From the IMG/VR virus record IMGVR_UViG_3300009788_000204, positions 1-37,118 of that record: DNA of 37,118 nucleotides; one strand, 5' to 3'. Numbering within the stretch: the stretch's first letter is position 1; each line of letters starts with the position of its first letter. This DNA is from a virus. The position numbers were made by a program, and so were the translations under genes. Under the pieces are notes generated by a model. The model was not told where the DNA came from, did not search any database, and worked only from the letters and a program-made list of their open reading frames with translations. Positions 5,577 to 13,518 of the stretch are shown here, piece by piece.

Positions 5577-7843
5577 ATGATGAGCTAAAGATAAACATTT
5601 TCCCGCGCCAGGCGGAATTCATTGCTTCAACGGTGGATGACGCTCTTTTCGGCGGAGCCGCTGGTGGCGGCAAGTCCCATGCCCTTCTCATTTTCTCCGG
5701 CAAACGACGGATGGAATACCCCGGTACAAACGGCATTATCTTTCGACGAACCTTCCCCGAACTAGACAAATCAATCATCCGGGAATCCCTGACGATGTAT
5801 CCCCACTTCGGCGCGAAATACAATTCATCAAAACGAGAGTGGCGGTTCCCGAATGGATCTATCCAGGAATTCGGTTATTGTGAACGAGATGGGGATGTTT
5901 ATAAATACCAATCGGCTGAATACGAGGACATGTGCTTTGATGAGTTGACCCACATGACCCAATTCCAATTTTCGTATCTGACCTCCCGCGTAAGAACTTC
6001 AAAATCCGGCATTAAACCTTTAATCCGCTGTGCAACGAATCCTGGGAACATCGGCCATCAATGGGTATGGCAACGCTACATTGAACCGTCCCTGGTTCAT
6101 AAGATCTGGAAAGAAGAGAACACCGGCAAAACAATGACATTCATTCCGGCCAAGATAGCAGACAATCCTGCATTGTCAGAAGCCGATCCGGGTTACATGC
6201 GGCGATTGAAAGAATTGCCGGAGAAGAAATATTTGGCGCTTGCCGAAGGACGCTGGGATGTGTTTGAGGGAGCCTACTTCCCAGAGTGGGATCCAACGCC
6301 AGGAATGTCGATTTTACATGGACCGCATATTCCAGAAAAGAACAATTTAAAATATATCGGCATGGATTGGGGCTATGCAGATCCAGCAGCCATATATTGG
6401 GCGGAATTAACCCCGAATGGAAAAGTGTATGTTTATCGAGAACTGTACGTCACCCAACTTGGTCCGAAGAAATTGGCGAAAGCCATTCTGGACATGTGCC
6501 CCAAAGATGAGCAATACGAATGGATGTCGGCCAGCCCGGAGATCTGGGGCAAGAAAACGGAATTGGATGGTGGCGGCGAGCCCATTCAACAAATTATGCA
6601 GGGTGTTTTTGGCGACCGAATCAATATGCAGAAAGCTAACAATGCGCGGGTTCCGGGTTGGATGAAAATGCGGGAATACATGATGTTGGCTCCCGATGGA
6701 CGACCCTGGATGCAGGTGTCCCCCGATTGCCATAATCTAATTCGAACTATTCCCGGGATGATTCATTCTGATAAAAAACCAGAGGATATGAGCGAGAGAG
6801 GCGAGGACCATCCCTGCGTTTCCGGGGAAACTCTGATTCAAACAAAAAAGGGTAAATTTCCAATAAAAGACTTGGTTGGAACAGAAGGGAAGCTCTGGAC
6901 TGTTGAGGGGTGGAAAAAATATTCTGATTGTAGGATGACTCGCAAGAACACGGAAACTGTTAGATTAAAGTTGATTGACGGTTCCCATATTGAAGCAACT
7001 CCGGATCATCGGGTTTTGACATACAACGGATGGAAGCGAATAGATTGCTTAAGACCAAGCGATTTGATACGATCCGCTATATGGGAGTCAAAAAAATCAG
7101 TAATTCTATTCAATCGTTTCAAGGTGTCCGGTATTATAAATGCGGTCCGTATTTCCAAAAAAATGGCGTTAGGCTCCATCGTCAAGTTTGGGAATTCCAT
7201 AACGGAAGGATTCTTGGCGGGTATCATGTCCATCACAAGGACCATGATAGATCGAATAATTCCATCTCAAACCTCGAATTACTCCAAGAATTTGAGCATT
7301 TGTCTCTTCACGCTAAATCTGAGAAAAATAGACAGAGAGCTAAGATTCACCTTGAATCAGTCAGGCATCTCGCCGAAAAGTGGCATCGAGATCCAAAAAA
7401 TCACGAAGCCCATATTAGAATCGGAAAAAAAGCATGGGAATCAGTTAAGAAAAAAGGAAAAACTTCCTTATCCTGCCAATGGTGCAAAAAAAAGTATAAA
7501 ACATATCGCCCTCAAATTTCTAAATTTTGTCACCTTAATTGTAAAATGCAGTATTACAGAAGATATAATGAACGAGTTAAAATATACTTCATGGAATACA
7601 ATAGAGCCCGCCGAAAGACAAAACGTCTACAATCTTGAAGTAGAAGATGTTCATTCCTTTGCTGTTAATGACGGAATTGTTGCACACAACTGCGAGGGTT
7701 TACGGTATCTGCTCGTATCGCTATCCGATGTTCCCAAATTTGAATTGAACCCGTATGAATCAAACTATGATAAGATTTTCGGCCGTAGGACAACGGTTCA
7801 CGAAGCCATGTCCAATTTGCCAGTCCCACAGAGGGGATACTAA
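5555..7843 (+). CDS. terL: Terminase large subunit with an intein
   Basis: 762 residues, of which about 470 are terminase. The N-terminal ATPase shows the Walker A motif GGAAGGGKS at residues 33-41, Walker B YEDMCFDE at 123-130 and a coupling motif ATNPGN at 160-165. The nuclease domain begins with GMDWG (Asp271). The enzyme cuts and pumps DNA into the capsid through the portal. An intein of 292 residues (421-712) sits between GEDHP and CEGLRY, so the C-terminal extein is only 50 residues and carries the last nuclease acidic residue. Splicing is therefore needed for an active nuclease. A GGAG lies upstream of the ATG. The gene is the first of the packaging module proper. Confidence 0.95.
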   Translation: MEAIEVVNDELKINIFPRQAEFIASTVDDALFGGAAGGGKSHALLIFSGKRRMEYPGTNGIIFRRTFPELDKSIIRESLTMYPHFGAKYNSSKREWRFPNGSIQEFGYCERDGDVYKYQSAEYEDMCFDELTHMTQFQFSYLTSRVRTSKSGIKPLIRCATNPGNIGHQWVWQRYIEPSLVHKIWKEENTGKTMTFIPAKIADNPALSEADPGYMRRLKELPEKKYLALAEGRWDVFEGAYFPEWDPTPGMSILHGPHIPEKNNLKYIGMDWGYADPAAIYWAELTPNGKVYVYRELYVTQLGPKKLAKAILDMCPKDEQYEWMSASPEIWGKKTELDGGGEPIQQIMQGVFGDRINMQKANNARVPGWMKMREYMMLAPDGRPWMQVSPDCHNLIRTIPGMIHSDKKPEDMSERGEDHPCVSGETLIQTKKGKFPIKDLVGTEGKLWTVEGWKKYSDCRMTRKNTETVRLKLIDGSHIEATPDHRVLTYNGWKRIDCLRPSDLIRSAIWESKKSVILFNRFKVSGIINAVRISKKMALGSIVKFGNSITEGFLAGIMSITRTMIDRIIPSQTSNYSKNLSICLFTLNLRKIDRELRFTLNQSGISPKSGIEIQKITKPILESEKKHGNQLRKKEKLPYPANGAKKSIKHIALKFLNFVTLIVKCSITEDIMNELKYTSWNTIEPAERQNVYNLEVEDVHSFAVNDGIVAHNCEGLRYLLVSLSDVPKFELNPYESNYDKIFGRRTTVHEAMSNLPVPQRGY
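7030..7638 (+). CDS. HNH homing endonuclease, out of frame inside the intein
   Basis: Up to 202 residues from ATG 7030, or 185 from ATG 7081. The HNH core is clear: LHRQVWEFHNG, then YHVHHKD at residues 65-71, NN at 76-77, NLELL from 81 and H90. A second zinc site follows with Cys149, Cys152, Cys167 and Cys171. The frame is -1 relative to the terminase. No good ribosome binding site is visible at either ATG, so expression could be by frameshifting at 7090-7096. The stop lies seven codons into block F. The enzyme would cut intein-free terL genes to spread the intein. No inactivating stop is seen in the core. Confidence 0.8.
   Translation: MEANRLLKTKRFDTIRYMGVKKISNSIQSFQGVRYYKCGPYFQKNGVRLHRQVWEFHNGRILGGYHVHHKDHDRSNNSISNLELLQEFEHLSLHAKSEKNRQRAKIHLESVRHLAEKWHRDPKNHEAHIRIGKKAWESVKKKGKTSLSCQWCKKKYKTYRPQISKFCHLNCKMQYYRRYNERVKIYFMEYNRARRKTKRLQS
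7090..7096 (+). promoter_or_regulatory. Slippery heptamer A AAA AAA (candidate -1 frameshift site)
   Basis: Seven As sit in the exact zero-frame arrangement TCA AAA AAA TCA of the terminase frame, so a -1 slip leads straight into the HNH frame (the next codon becomes ATC, Ile). This is a bacterial-type slippery sequence and could also promote transcriptional slippage. No downstream stem-loop was verified. An A7/A8 sequencing error would look the same. Confidence 0.4.
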
Positions 7844-7854
7844 GGAGGATTATT

Positions 7855-8139
7855 ATGTCACCAGGAGCAGGACGCGCTGTTGCACTCGCTTTACCCAGTG
7901 AAAGTCCGATCAAGCCGGAAGACTTGCCATCGACAATCCATATCAACGTCAAACGGTTTCAATCCCAGAAAGAAAAAAGACCCGGAGACGGATTCCAATT
8001 AAGTATAAGCGGAACATTTGACAGTCTTCACATGGACGAAGATGGAGAGCATTTTTTAAAAGGAACAATCCAAGAGGTTATACCCCAAGCCAAAGAGGAA
8101 AAACCGCCGGAGGAAAACAATGGAATTATTCCAAAATGA
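7855..8139 (+). CDS. 94-aa hypothetical protein
   Basis: AAGGAGG precedes the ATG at 7855. The product has an acidic and Pro-rich C-terminus (KEEKPPEEN) and a beta-like middle (FQLSISGTFDSLHM). It sits between the terminase and the GroES-like gene and overlaps the latter by 20 bases. I do not recognise a family. Position suggests a role in head assembly, but nothing in the sequence shows it. Confidence 0.6.
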   Translation: MSPGAGRAVALALPSESPIKPEDLPSTIHINVKRFQSQKEKRPGDGFQLSISGTFDSLHMDEDGEHFLKGTIQEVIPQAKEEKPPEENNGIIPK

Positions 8140-8719
8140 CAAACCGTTTCGATTGTATGGAGATCATTTCATTTGCAACATTGCCCTGGATGAGAACCTT
8201 CCGGGGGGACTCATAAATGTTAATCGAGATCCCAGAAAACAGAGACGTAAGCCAGATACCTACGTGGCGCGTGTCGAGCGTGTCAGTCCAGCGTGTAAAC
8301 TGGTTAAGCCGGGTGACAGAATTGTCATCGAGCGATTCGACTGGCTTCAGTACGACCTTGACTCCGAGCGACTTATTGCGCGGGAGGTTGATATCGTTAT
8401 CCTCGGAAATGACAATCCAGCGCCGGGAATTGCCGTTATAAGCGAAATCGTGGAGATTGAAAAAGTAAGGTCAAAATTATATGTTCCTGACGATTCCATT
8501 GATTCGGAGCGACGTGAAAAGAATCACATCCATGGAGAAGTCATCCATTCCGCAGTTGATGATTTAAAAGTTGGAAATCTGGCCTGGATGTATAAAAGCG
8601 ATCAGGACCAATGGAGACTTGGGAAAAGTCGCATTATTTTTAGATTCTCAACAGAGATGGTATTTATGATCGGAGAAAAATTCACTGCAACAAAGCTCGT
8701 TGAATTGAACTTGGCGTAA
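8120..8719 (+). CDS. Protein resembling two fused GroES folds
   Basis: 199 residues with GGAGG before the ATG. Each half follows the GroES outline. Residues about 15-95: DHFICNIAL, GGLINV, VARVERVSP, VKPGDRIVI, REVDIVIL. Residues about 101-185: GIAVISEIVE, KLYVP, GEVIHS, LKVGNLAWM, STEMVFMI. Both halves show a strand, a P/G loop, G/A-x-V strand, a (V/K)-x-G-(D/N) turn and a last strand. Co-chaperonins normally have one such fold per chain of about 95 residues, so a double chain would be unusual. The first half is the clearer match. Alternative: an unrelated beta-barrel head protein. Confidence 0.45.
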   Translation: MELFQNDKPFRLYGDHFICNIALDENLPGGLINVNRDPRKQRRKPDTYVARVERVSPACKLVKPGDRIVIERFDWLQYDLDSERLIAREVDIVILGNDNPAPGIAVISEIVEIEKVRSKLYVPDDSIDSERREKNHIHGEVIHSAVDDLKVGNLAWMYKSDQDQWRLGKSRIIFRFSTEMVFMIGEKFTATKLVELNLA

Positions 8720-8746
8720 CAAGCGAAACTTGACAAAGGATAGATT

Positions 8747-9121
8747 ATGACCCAAACTAATAACGATGGCAAAAAACCCGATACATCCAAGGATGGAGAA
8801 AAGAGCCAAGGTGCTCCTTCGACCATCATTCTCCCAAAAGACGGAGAAAAAAAGGATGCTCCACAGCCCGACAATGCGGGGACGACGCCAGCGCAAATTG
8901 ATCCCACGATCGGGATAGACAAAGAAAGAACTCTCATTGAAATCAGGATTCCAATGTCAATGGGATACTGGAAAGCATTGGGATTCATGAACGAAGTTCT
9001 AATCCCGACGGTTCGACGATTTTTCATTGAAAAAGCGCAGAAGAACGCACTCAAAAATAAACTGATTTCAACCCCACCTGGATTCCGGGGGTTTAATCCA
9101 AAGAAGTGGCTCAAGAAATAG
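8747..9121 (+). CDS. 124-aa hypothetical protein upstream of portal
   Basis: The first half is disordered and charged (Lys, Asp, Gly, Pro rich). The second half is a basic amphipathic region with MGYWKALGFMNEVLIPTV and a Lys-rich end. It is placed 13 bases ahead of the portal gene. Neither the order nor the composition identifies a family. A role as a portal or head accessory protein is a positional inference only. Confidence 0.6.
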   Translation: MTQTNNDGKKPDTSKDGEKSQGAPSTIILPKDGEKKDAPQPDNAGTTPAQIDPTIGIDKERTLIEIRIPMSMGYWKALGFMNEVLIPTVRRFFIEKAQKNALKNKLISTPPGFRGFNPKKWLKK

Positions 9122-9132
9122 CGGAGGTTTGA

Positions 9133-11379
9133 ATGGCGGTTCTTTCAACAGAAGCAGAACGTCAGATTGAAAACAAAATAGAGAAAGATTTTGTAATCGC
9201 TCGCGGTGCGCCCCAGGAATTCAAAGACTCTCAAGATCAAATCGAAGAAGCGGAATCCCGTTTTCGTCGCCGTGAAATCATCCTTGACGATACAACCCGC
9301 TCCAGCCTTGAAGGACAACTCCGTTTAATCATCGAAGGATGGCGCGAGGATCGATCTTCGCTTCGAACCAAGCTCCGCGAATGGAACGACCTTTACGAAG
9401 GTGTAACGACGGTTACAGATTTCCCGTGGATCGGCGCCTCCCATGTTCACATACCCATACCCAAAATCAAAATCCGGGAAATTAGGTCAGCTATTGACCG
9501 CTCAACAATGCGACCTACTCCGTTCCTTCACGCCACCTACGCCGGTCCCCGAGATTTGTTTGAAGAATCAAAGGATTTCGTTGGAAGTATAGAGAACTTC
9601 ACAGAGGATAAACTTAAAAACGCCACGAATATTCACAGCATTTTGGTTGATTCATTGATCCCCATAATGCGGGATGGAACTTGTGCGGTTGAGATTGTCT
9701 GGGATACCGAATGGGAGGGTGTGTTTGATTTTAAGACGTATGAGAACTCGGAAGAATTTATAACAGACTATCCCACCGCTAAAAATGCCGGTATCAGTCA
9801 AAAGAAATACGCTCAAGTTGTTGACCAGTTGAATCTGGGGCAACCGTTCGAGATTCGTTATGAATACGAAGTGGCAACCTATGATGGGCCGCGGGCATCG
9901 ATTGTTCCCCTCATCGACTTTGTTCATTGGCCTGTTTTTATAACAGATCTAAGTGAGGCCATTGTTCATGGAAAACGAGTCTGGAAGAATGAATTAGAGC
10001 TTGAGAACATGATGGCGATGGGAAAGTTTACGAATGAGCAGCAAGTGATTGATACTCTGGCTGAATCCGGAGATGAGCGGGTTGATGAAGAATTAAGAAC
10101 GTCCAGAGATCAGATTGAAGGTATTTCCCGCCAAAAGAACAAACAGGACGCCAAGGAATTTGAATTCTTTCGATTGGTTCTCCGGATGGCATTGACTGAC
10201 GAAGATAAGAAAATGAACCGAAAAAGGAAATATCTTTGTTGGTATCGTGAAAAGAACAACCAAATTTACCACATTGAGCCCTATCCTGTTCGGAAGGGGA
10301 AAGATTCGTATTTTCTGCTCCGTTTTGTTAAACGCGACAATCGATTGCTGGGAATGTCATTCATGGACGATATTTCCGATTTATCGTTTGAGATCGACAT
10401 TGTCCATCGACAACGTACAAACACGCGCACAATTACGCATGTCCCTTCTTTTAAGGCCAAAGAAGGGGCAAAGTCACATTTTGACCCTTCGGATCGAAAA
10501 CTTCGATTTCGACCGGGCGTTGTTTTCTGGCTTAAAGATATTGACGATGTATCTCAATTTGACATTCGCCCAGTTGATCTGTCCGGTTCCATTGACGATG
10601 AATTGCTGTTACTCAATTTCATCGACCAGGTTTTAGGAACCATCGGCCAATCCGGCCAAGGCAACCCCATCGATCCTCGCGCACCCGCCCGGAAAGAACA
10701 GCAGCAGGTTCGTCAGTCCACGAATCGATTGGAAGATTACGTGGCTGAAATTTTGCCTACTTTTTCAAAAATAGGCCAGCATGTTCTTGATTTGTATTAT
10801 CAATTTGGACCCAACCGAATTAAGTTCTTCTCTGAGGACAAAGACGGGAACCTTATCGAACAACAAATCGAACGAACCAAGTTATTTAACCCCAATGTCA
10901 TGTTCCGGGTAAACGGGACTTCCGTATTCGCATCGCCCGAACTTGAGTTTCAGAGAATGCTTGAGATCTATTCAATCATCGGCCAAGATCCCATTACAGC
11001 ACCGGACCCAAAGATACGCAGAAATTCGCTTGGCCGGCTGTTACGCGCTGGACGGGTCCAGGACATAAAAGACCTTCTGCCGCCCGCACAAACAACTGAA
11101 CAGGCCCCGTCGATTGAGTCAGAGGAAGAAAAGGATCGTCAGAATCGTCGCAAGGCTCAAGAACAAAAAGAATCGGCTCGCCTTGCTGAACAGAAATTAA
11201 ATTTACAAGGACAACTAGAAAAAGAAGGACTACGAGCAGAAGGCAACCTTGCTGTTGCTCGCACAGCCCAAAATGGTAATACGCCGCCGACTGGTGCGCC
11301 TCCGGGAATTCCCCCTGCTGCTCCGCAAGGGATTCCTCCGGCGGCTCCTCCAGTTCCGCCAGCAATACCACCGGGATAA
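9133..11379 (+). CDS. Portal protein
   Basis: 748 residues, the expected length for portals of short-tailed phages. It starts with a charged helical region, then the familiar portal segment around residues 90-130 (WIGASHVHIPIP and IRSAIDRS), the clip and stem regions, and a long C-terminal helical tail rich in Gln, Arg and Glu that ends in Pro/Ala-rich repeats (APPGIPPAAP). The portal ring is the entry for DNA into the capsid and the base of the tail. It follows the terminase in the usual order. The Pro-rich tail is longer than in many portals. GGAGG lies upstream of the ATG. Confidence 0.85.
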   Translation: MAVLSTEAERQIENKIEKDFVIARGAPQEFKDSQDQIEEAESRFRRREIILDDTTRSSLEGQLRLIIEGWREDRSSLRTKLREWNDLYEGVTTVTDFPWIGASHVHIPIPKIKIREIRSAIDRSTMRPTPFLHATYAGPRDLFEESKDFVGSIENFTEDKLKNATNIHSILVDSLIPIMRDGTCAVEIVWDTEWEGVFDFKTYENSEEFITDYPTAKNAGISQKKYAQVVDQLNLGQPFEIRYEYEVATYDGPRASIVPLIDFVHWPVFITDLSEAIVHGKRVWKNELELENMMAMGKFTNEQQVIDTLAESGDERVDEELRTSRDQIEGISRQKNKQDAKEFEFFRLVLRMALTDEDKKMNRKRKYLCWYREKNNQIYHIEPYPVRKGKDSYFLLRFVKRDNRLLGMSFMDDISDLSFEIDIVHRQRTNTRTITHVPSFKAKEGAKSHFDPSDRKLRFRPGVVFWLKDIDDVSQFDIRPVDLSGSIDDELLLLNFIDQVLGTIGQSGQGNPIDPRAPARKEQQQVRQSTNRLEDYVAEILPTFSKIGQHVLDLYYQFGPNRIKFFSEDKDGNLIEQQIERTKLFNPNVMFRVNGTSVFASPELEFQRMLEIYSIIGQDPITAPDPKIRRNSLGRLLRAGRVQDIKDLLPPAQTTEQAPSIESEEEKDRQNRRKAQEQKESARLAEQKLNLQGQLEKEGLRAEGNLAVARTAQNGNTPPTGAPPGIPPAAPQGIPPAAPPVPPAIPPG

Positions 11380-11397
11380 AAAAGAGAGGTAACCTAA

Positions 11398-11757
11398 ATG
11401 CCGCACAAAGTTGGTGATAAAAGATCACTAGAAGAGACACGAAAATCGATTGACTATTTCGAGAATTTAATCGGCCAGATAAAGGGCGTTAAAAGAGGAG
11501 ATGCGAATTCAGTTAAAATGGGATTGATTGTCATTCGTGAATTGGAGTTTGACGCTGGATATAAAAAAGATCAGCACCTAAAATCAGGAGACTCGAACAG
11601 AATGATGAAAGCGCATGGATGCCAAACAATGCAGGAAGCGTATCAAAACGTTATTACGATGTTTGAAACACCCGATTCAATGATTAAAACGTATCAGGAT
11701 GAGATAGATTTACTCCGAACGTATATTGACAGATATGATCCAGAACGACAAAAATAA
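11398..11757 (+). CDS. 119-aa hypothetical protein
   Basis: GAGAGG lies about 9 bases before the ATG. The product is charged and helical, with likely coiled-coil stretches near the start (SLEETRKSIDYFENLIGQI) and at the C-terminus (YQDEIDLLRTYIDRY). It has no membrane or signal segment. Between portal and scaffold-like genes a head-assembly role is plausible, but no family is recognised. Confidence 0.6.
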   Translation: MPHKVGDKRSLEETRKSIDYFENLIGQIKGVKRGDANSVKMGLIVIRELEFDAGYKKDQHLKSGDSNRMMKAHGCQTMQEAYQNVITMFETPDSMIKTYQDEIDLLRTYIDRYDPERQK

Positions 11758-11980
11758 TCAAATAACAAGTCTTAAAATAGCGAAATTTTGTGATGACTGC
11801 GGGAAACCATTATTCAAATTTCATAGCTTGAAAATCGACGGGGGTTGCATTTTATTGAAAATCGACGTATCCTGTAGAAGAGAACCGTGTCTTTCAAATG
11901 GCACAGCAAACAAAACTGTCGATTTGAAAATAGATCTCACAGATTTTAAAAATCTGAAACTTCAAGAACTTTCAGCTTAA
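11735..11980 (+). CDS. Small Cys-rich protein
   Basis: ATG 11735 is chosen over the in-frame TTG at 11726; both lie within the previous gene. About 81 residues with CDDCGKPL near residue 20 and Cys residues near 44 and 49, a possible zinc site, then a Lys/Leu-rich C-terminus. It is the last gene before the candidate terminator. Function unknown. Confidence 0.5.
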   Translation: MIQNDKNNQITSLKIAKFCDDCGKPLFKFHSLKIDGGCILLKIDVSCRREPCLSNGTANKTVDLKIDLTDFKNLKLQELSA

Positions 11981-12013
11981 AGCGCACTAAAGCGTAATCT
12001 AATAAAGGGCAAT

Positions 12014-12067
12014 AAAGCTCGTACATACTGAACTCTTAAATGGGTGAGGCGTGTTCGAGCTTTTTTT
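12014..12067 (+). terminator. Candidate intrinsic terminator or attenuator
   Basis: AAAGCTCG at 12014-12021 pairs with CGAGCTTT at 12056-12063, closing a 34-base loop that can itself form a small CTC/GAG stem, and a run of seven Ts follows at 12061-12067. This lies in a 108-base gap between the portal-linked and capsid-linked genes. The long loop is unusual for a strong terminator, so partial termination is possible. Confidence 0.5.
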
Positions 12068-12088
12068 ATGCCCCAGGAGAGGTGAAAA

Positions 12089-12994
12089 ATGGTAATTGCA
12101 TTAAAATCAGAGTTAGAACAACAGCCAGACGTGAATCCGGCACCAGCGCCGATTCCAAATCCTGCGCCTCCCGCGCCAGGTGTTCCACCCGCTCCCGAAC
12201 CGACACCGCCTCCAGCATCACCAGAAACAGCCGAACAGAAAGCGTATCGCCTTGAGATTGAGAATGCGGAATTGCGTGGGAAGACATCTGTTTTGGAAAA
12301 ACAACCTGAACCGAAACCAGCAGCACCAGAACCAATTCCCAGATCCCAGAGAGAAATTCAATGGGACCAGACGAAAGTTATTGTGAATGGCCACATTAAT
12401 ACCATGTCCGATGACGATTTTGAGAGTCGTTACAATTACAAGAAGGCAGAGGCGCAAAATCAAATTGTCCAGGGCGACAATCAACTTATCAATGAAAAAA
12501 CCATCGAACGCACGACAAAGATGGAGGCCGAAAATAAACTGTATGCCAAGTATGGCAATGATTACGGAGAAGTATCGGACGAGATGAATCGAATCCTGAT
12601 GGACGCTGCCCCGGAAGTAAAATCAAATCCAACCCGGCTAACCTCTTACCTGGAACGCCAGTTTAAAGCGATTCGTAAACCAAAAAAAGATCCAGCGCCA
12701 TCACCCGCATCGCCCCCAACAGGAGATCCCATGAATAAACGAATTACCAATTTTGATATACATGCGCCGATTCCGGCTCCCCCAAACCCCAATGCGGCTC
12801 CCAAAGAAACTCCGATTGATCCCAGTATTGCTCACATCATCAACGCTTTTGGCACTCAATCTTCTGATGACAGGATTACCTCAGAAGAAGAACGAAAACA
12901 GTATGAAAGTCCGAATATCCGGATGGACTTAGGAAAAACAGGAGGAAAGCGTGTCGTTTTCAGAGATCCGAAGAAAGGGTTCGAGAGGATTTGA
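12089..12994 (+). CDS. Scaffold-like protein (Pro-rich, coiled coil)
   Basis: 301 residues. The N-terminus is a Pro/Ala-rich stretch (about residues 15-50), followed by a Glu/Lys-rich helical region (AEQKAYRLEIENAELRGK), more Pro-rich linker, helical residues about 90-215, and a flexible C-terminus. Such order, together with its place before the capsid gene, is typical of phage scaffolding proteins that fill the procapsid and leave before DNA entry. No protease gene is recognised in the window. An internal-protein role is the alternative. AGGAGAGG lies upstream. Confidence 0.6.
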   Translation: MVIALKSELEQQPDVNPAPAPIPNPAPPAPGVPPAPEPTPPPASPETAEQKAYRLEIENAELRGKTSVLEKQPEPKPAAPEPIPRSQREIQWDQTKVIVNGHINTMSDDDFESRYNYKKAEAQNQIVQGDNQLINEKTIERTTKMEAENKLYAKYGNDYGEVSDEMNRILMDAAPEVKSNPTRLTSYLERQFKAIRKPKKDPAPSPASPPTGDPMNKRITNFDIHAPIPAPPNPNAAPKETPIDPSIAHIINAFGTQSSDDRITSEEERKQYESPNIRMDLGKTGGKRVVFRDPKKGFERI

Positions 12995-13286
12995 CCCTGG
13001 GTTTGGTTCGGCTGAATTTCCGTCAGGAACCGCCGGACAAGGAACCCGAATTGATACGGGTCCTGATGCTGACAGAAAACTTAGGGGACCCAGAGAATTT
13101 TTCTACCGGTGTCAGCAATGTGGATTCCCGCTTTTGGCGAAACGACAACCATCACCAGGCGGAACTGCGAACGGTGATGCAGGAGTGAGAAAGGTGGATC
13201 TGGGCAGCGATGTCATCGATCCAGTCAACAAAAGGGGCTTTTGCAGCCTTTGTGCGACACCAAACAGTAGAAAAGGAGGTAATTAA
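12951..13286 (+). CDS. Zinc-ribbon protein (GTG start)
   Basis: Starts with GTG at 12951 inside the end of the scaffold-like gene (44-base overlap), with GGAGG upstream. 111 residues, with CQQCG near residue 54 and CSLC near 97 as a split zinc ribbon, and Gly/Pro-rich stretches elsewhere. The C-terminal end is Lys/Gly. It could be a head-associated zinc protein. No family is recognised. Confidence 0.6.
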   Translation: MSFSEIRRKGSRGFDPGFGSAEFPSGTAGQGTRIDTGPDADRKLRGPREFFYRCQQCGFPLLAKRQPSPGGTANGDAGVRKVDLGSDVIDPVNKRGFCSLCATPNSRKGGN

Positions 13287-13288
13287 AT

Positions 13289-13516
13289 ATGGCTAAAGTA
13301 ATCAGCGGATATGCCGCGGGCGGAGGAAGTCAAGGCCGTCAAGATTCAATCATTCAACGCGCATCTGAAGATCTGGAAGCAAAGTTGAATGGCGAAAAAG
13401 TACAAGCAATCGCCGTTCATTCGGATGGGGGCGGTATTCATTTAATCGCGGTCTGTGAAAGTGGTTCTGAAAAGAAACCGGTACAGTCCGCAGGAAGAAA
13501 AAAAGGAGGTAAATAA
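13289..13516 (+). CDS. 75-aa hypothetical protein
   Basis: AAAGGAGGT precedes the ATG. Gly-rich start (SGYAAGGGSQG), a beta-like middle (VQAIAVHSDGGGIHLIAV) and a basic Gly/Lys end. Between scaffold-like and structural genes it may be a small head component. No recognisable family. Confidence 0.6.
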   Translation: MAKVISGYAAGGGSQGRQDSIIQRASEDLEAKLNGEKVQAIAVHSDGGGIHLIAVCESGSEKKPVQSAGRKKGGK

Positions 13517-13518
13517 CC

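Larger units (their letters stand above)
6815..7690 (+). mobile_element. Intein in terL
   Basis: Splicing landmarks are all present: Cys1 (CVSGETLIQT, block A), block B GSHIEATPDHRVLT with the TxxH residues T482 and H485, block F beginning NVYNLEVEDVHSF at residue 690, block G ending VAHN at 712, and Cys+1 of the extein. Splicing would join GEDHP to CEGLRY. The stretch between blocks B and F (about residues 505-689) is open in this frame but unlike a normal protein, and the same DNA encodes an HNH endonuclease in the -1 frame. Block spacing fits a class 1 intein. The insertion lies in the nuclease motif, a typical conserved target for homing elements. Confidence 0.9.

Noticed and set aside
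8730-8750. TTGACA near 8730 as a promoter
   Set aside because: No -10 element at 16-18 bases; the sequence is explained by the AAAGGA ribosome binding site of the next gene.
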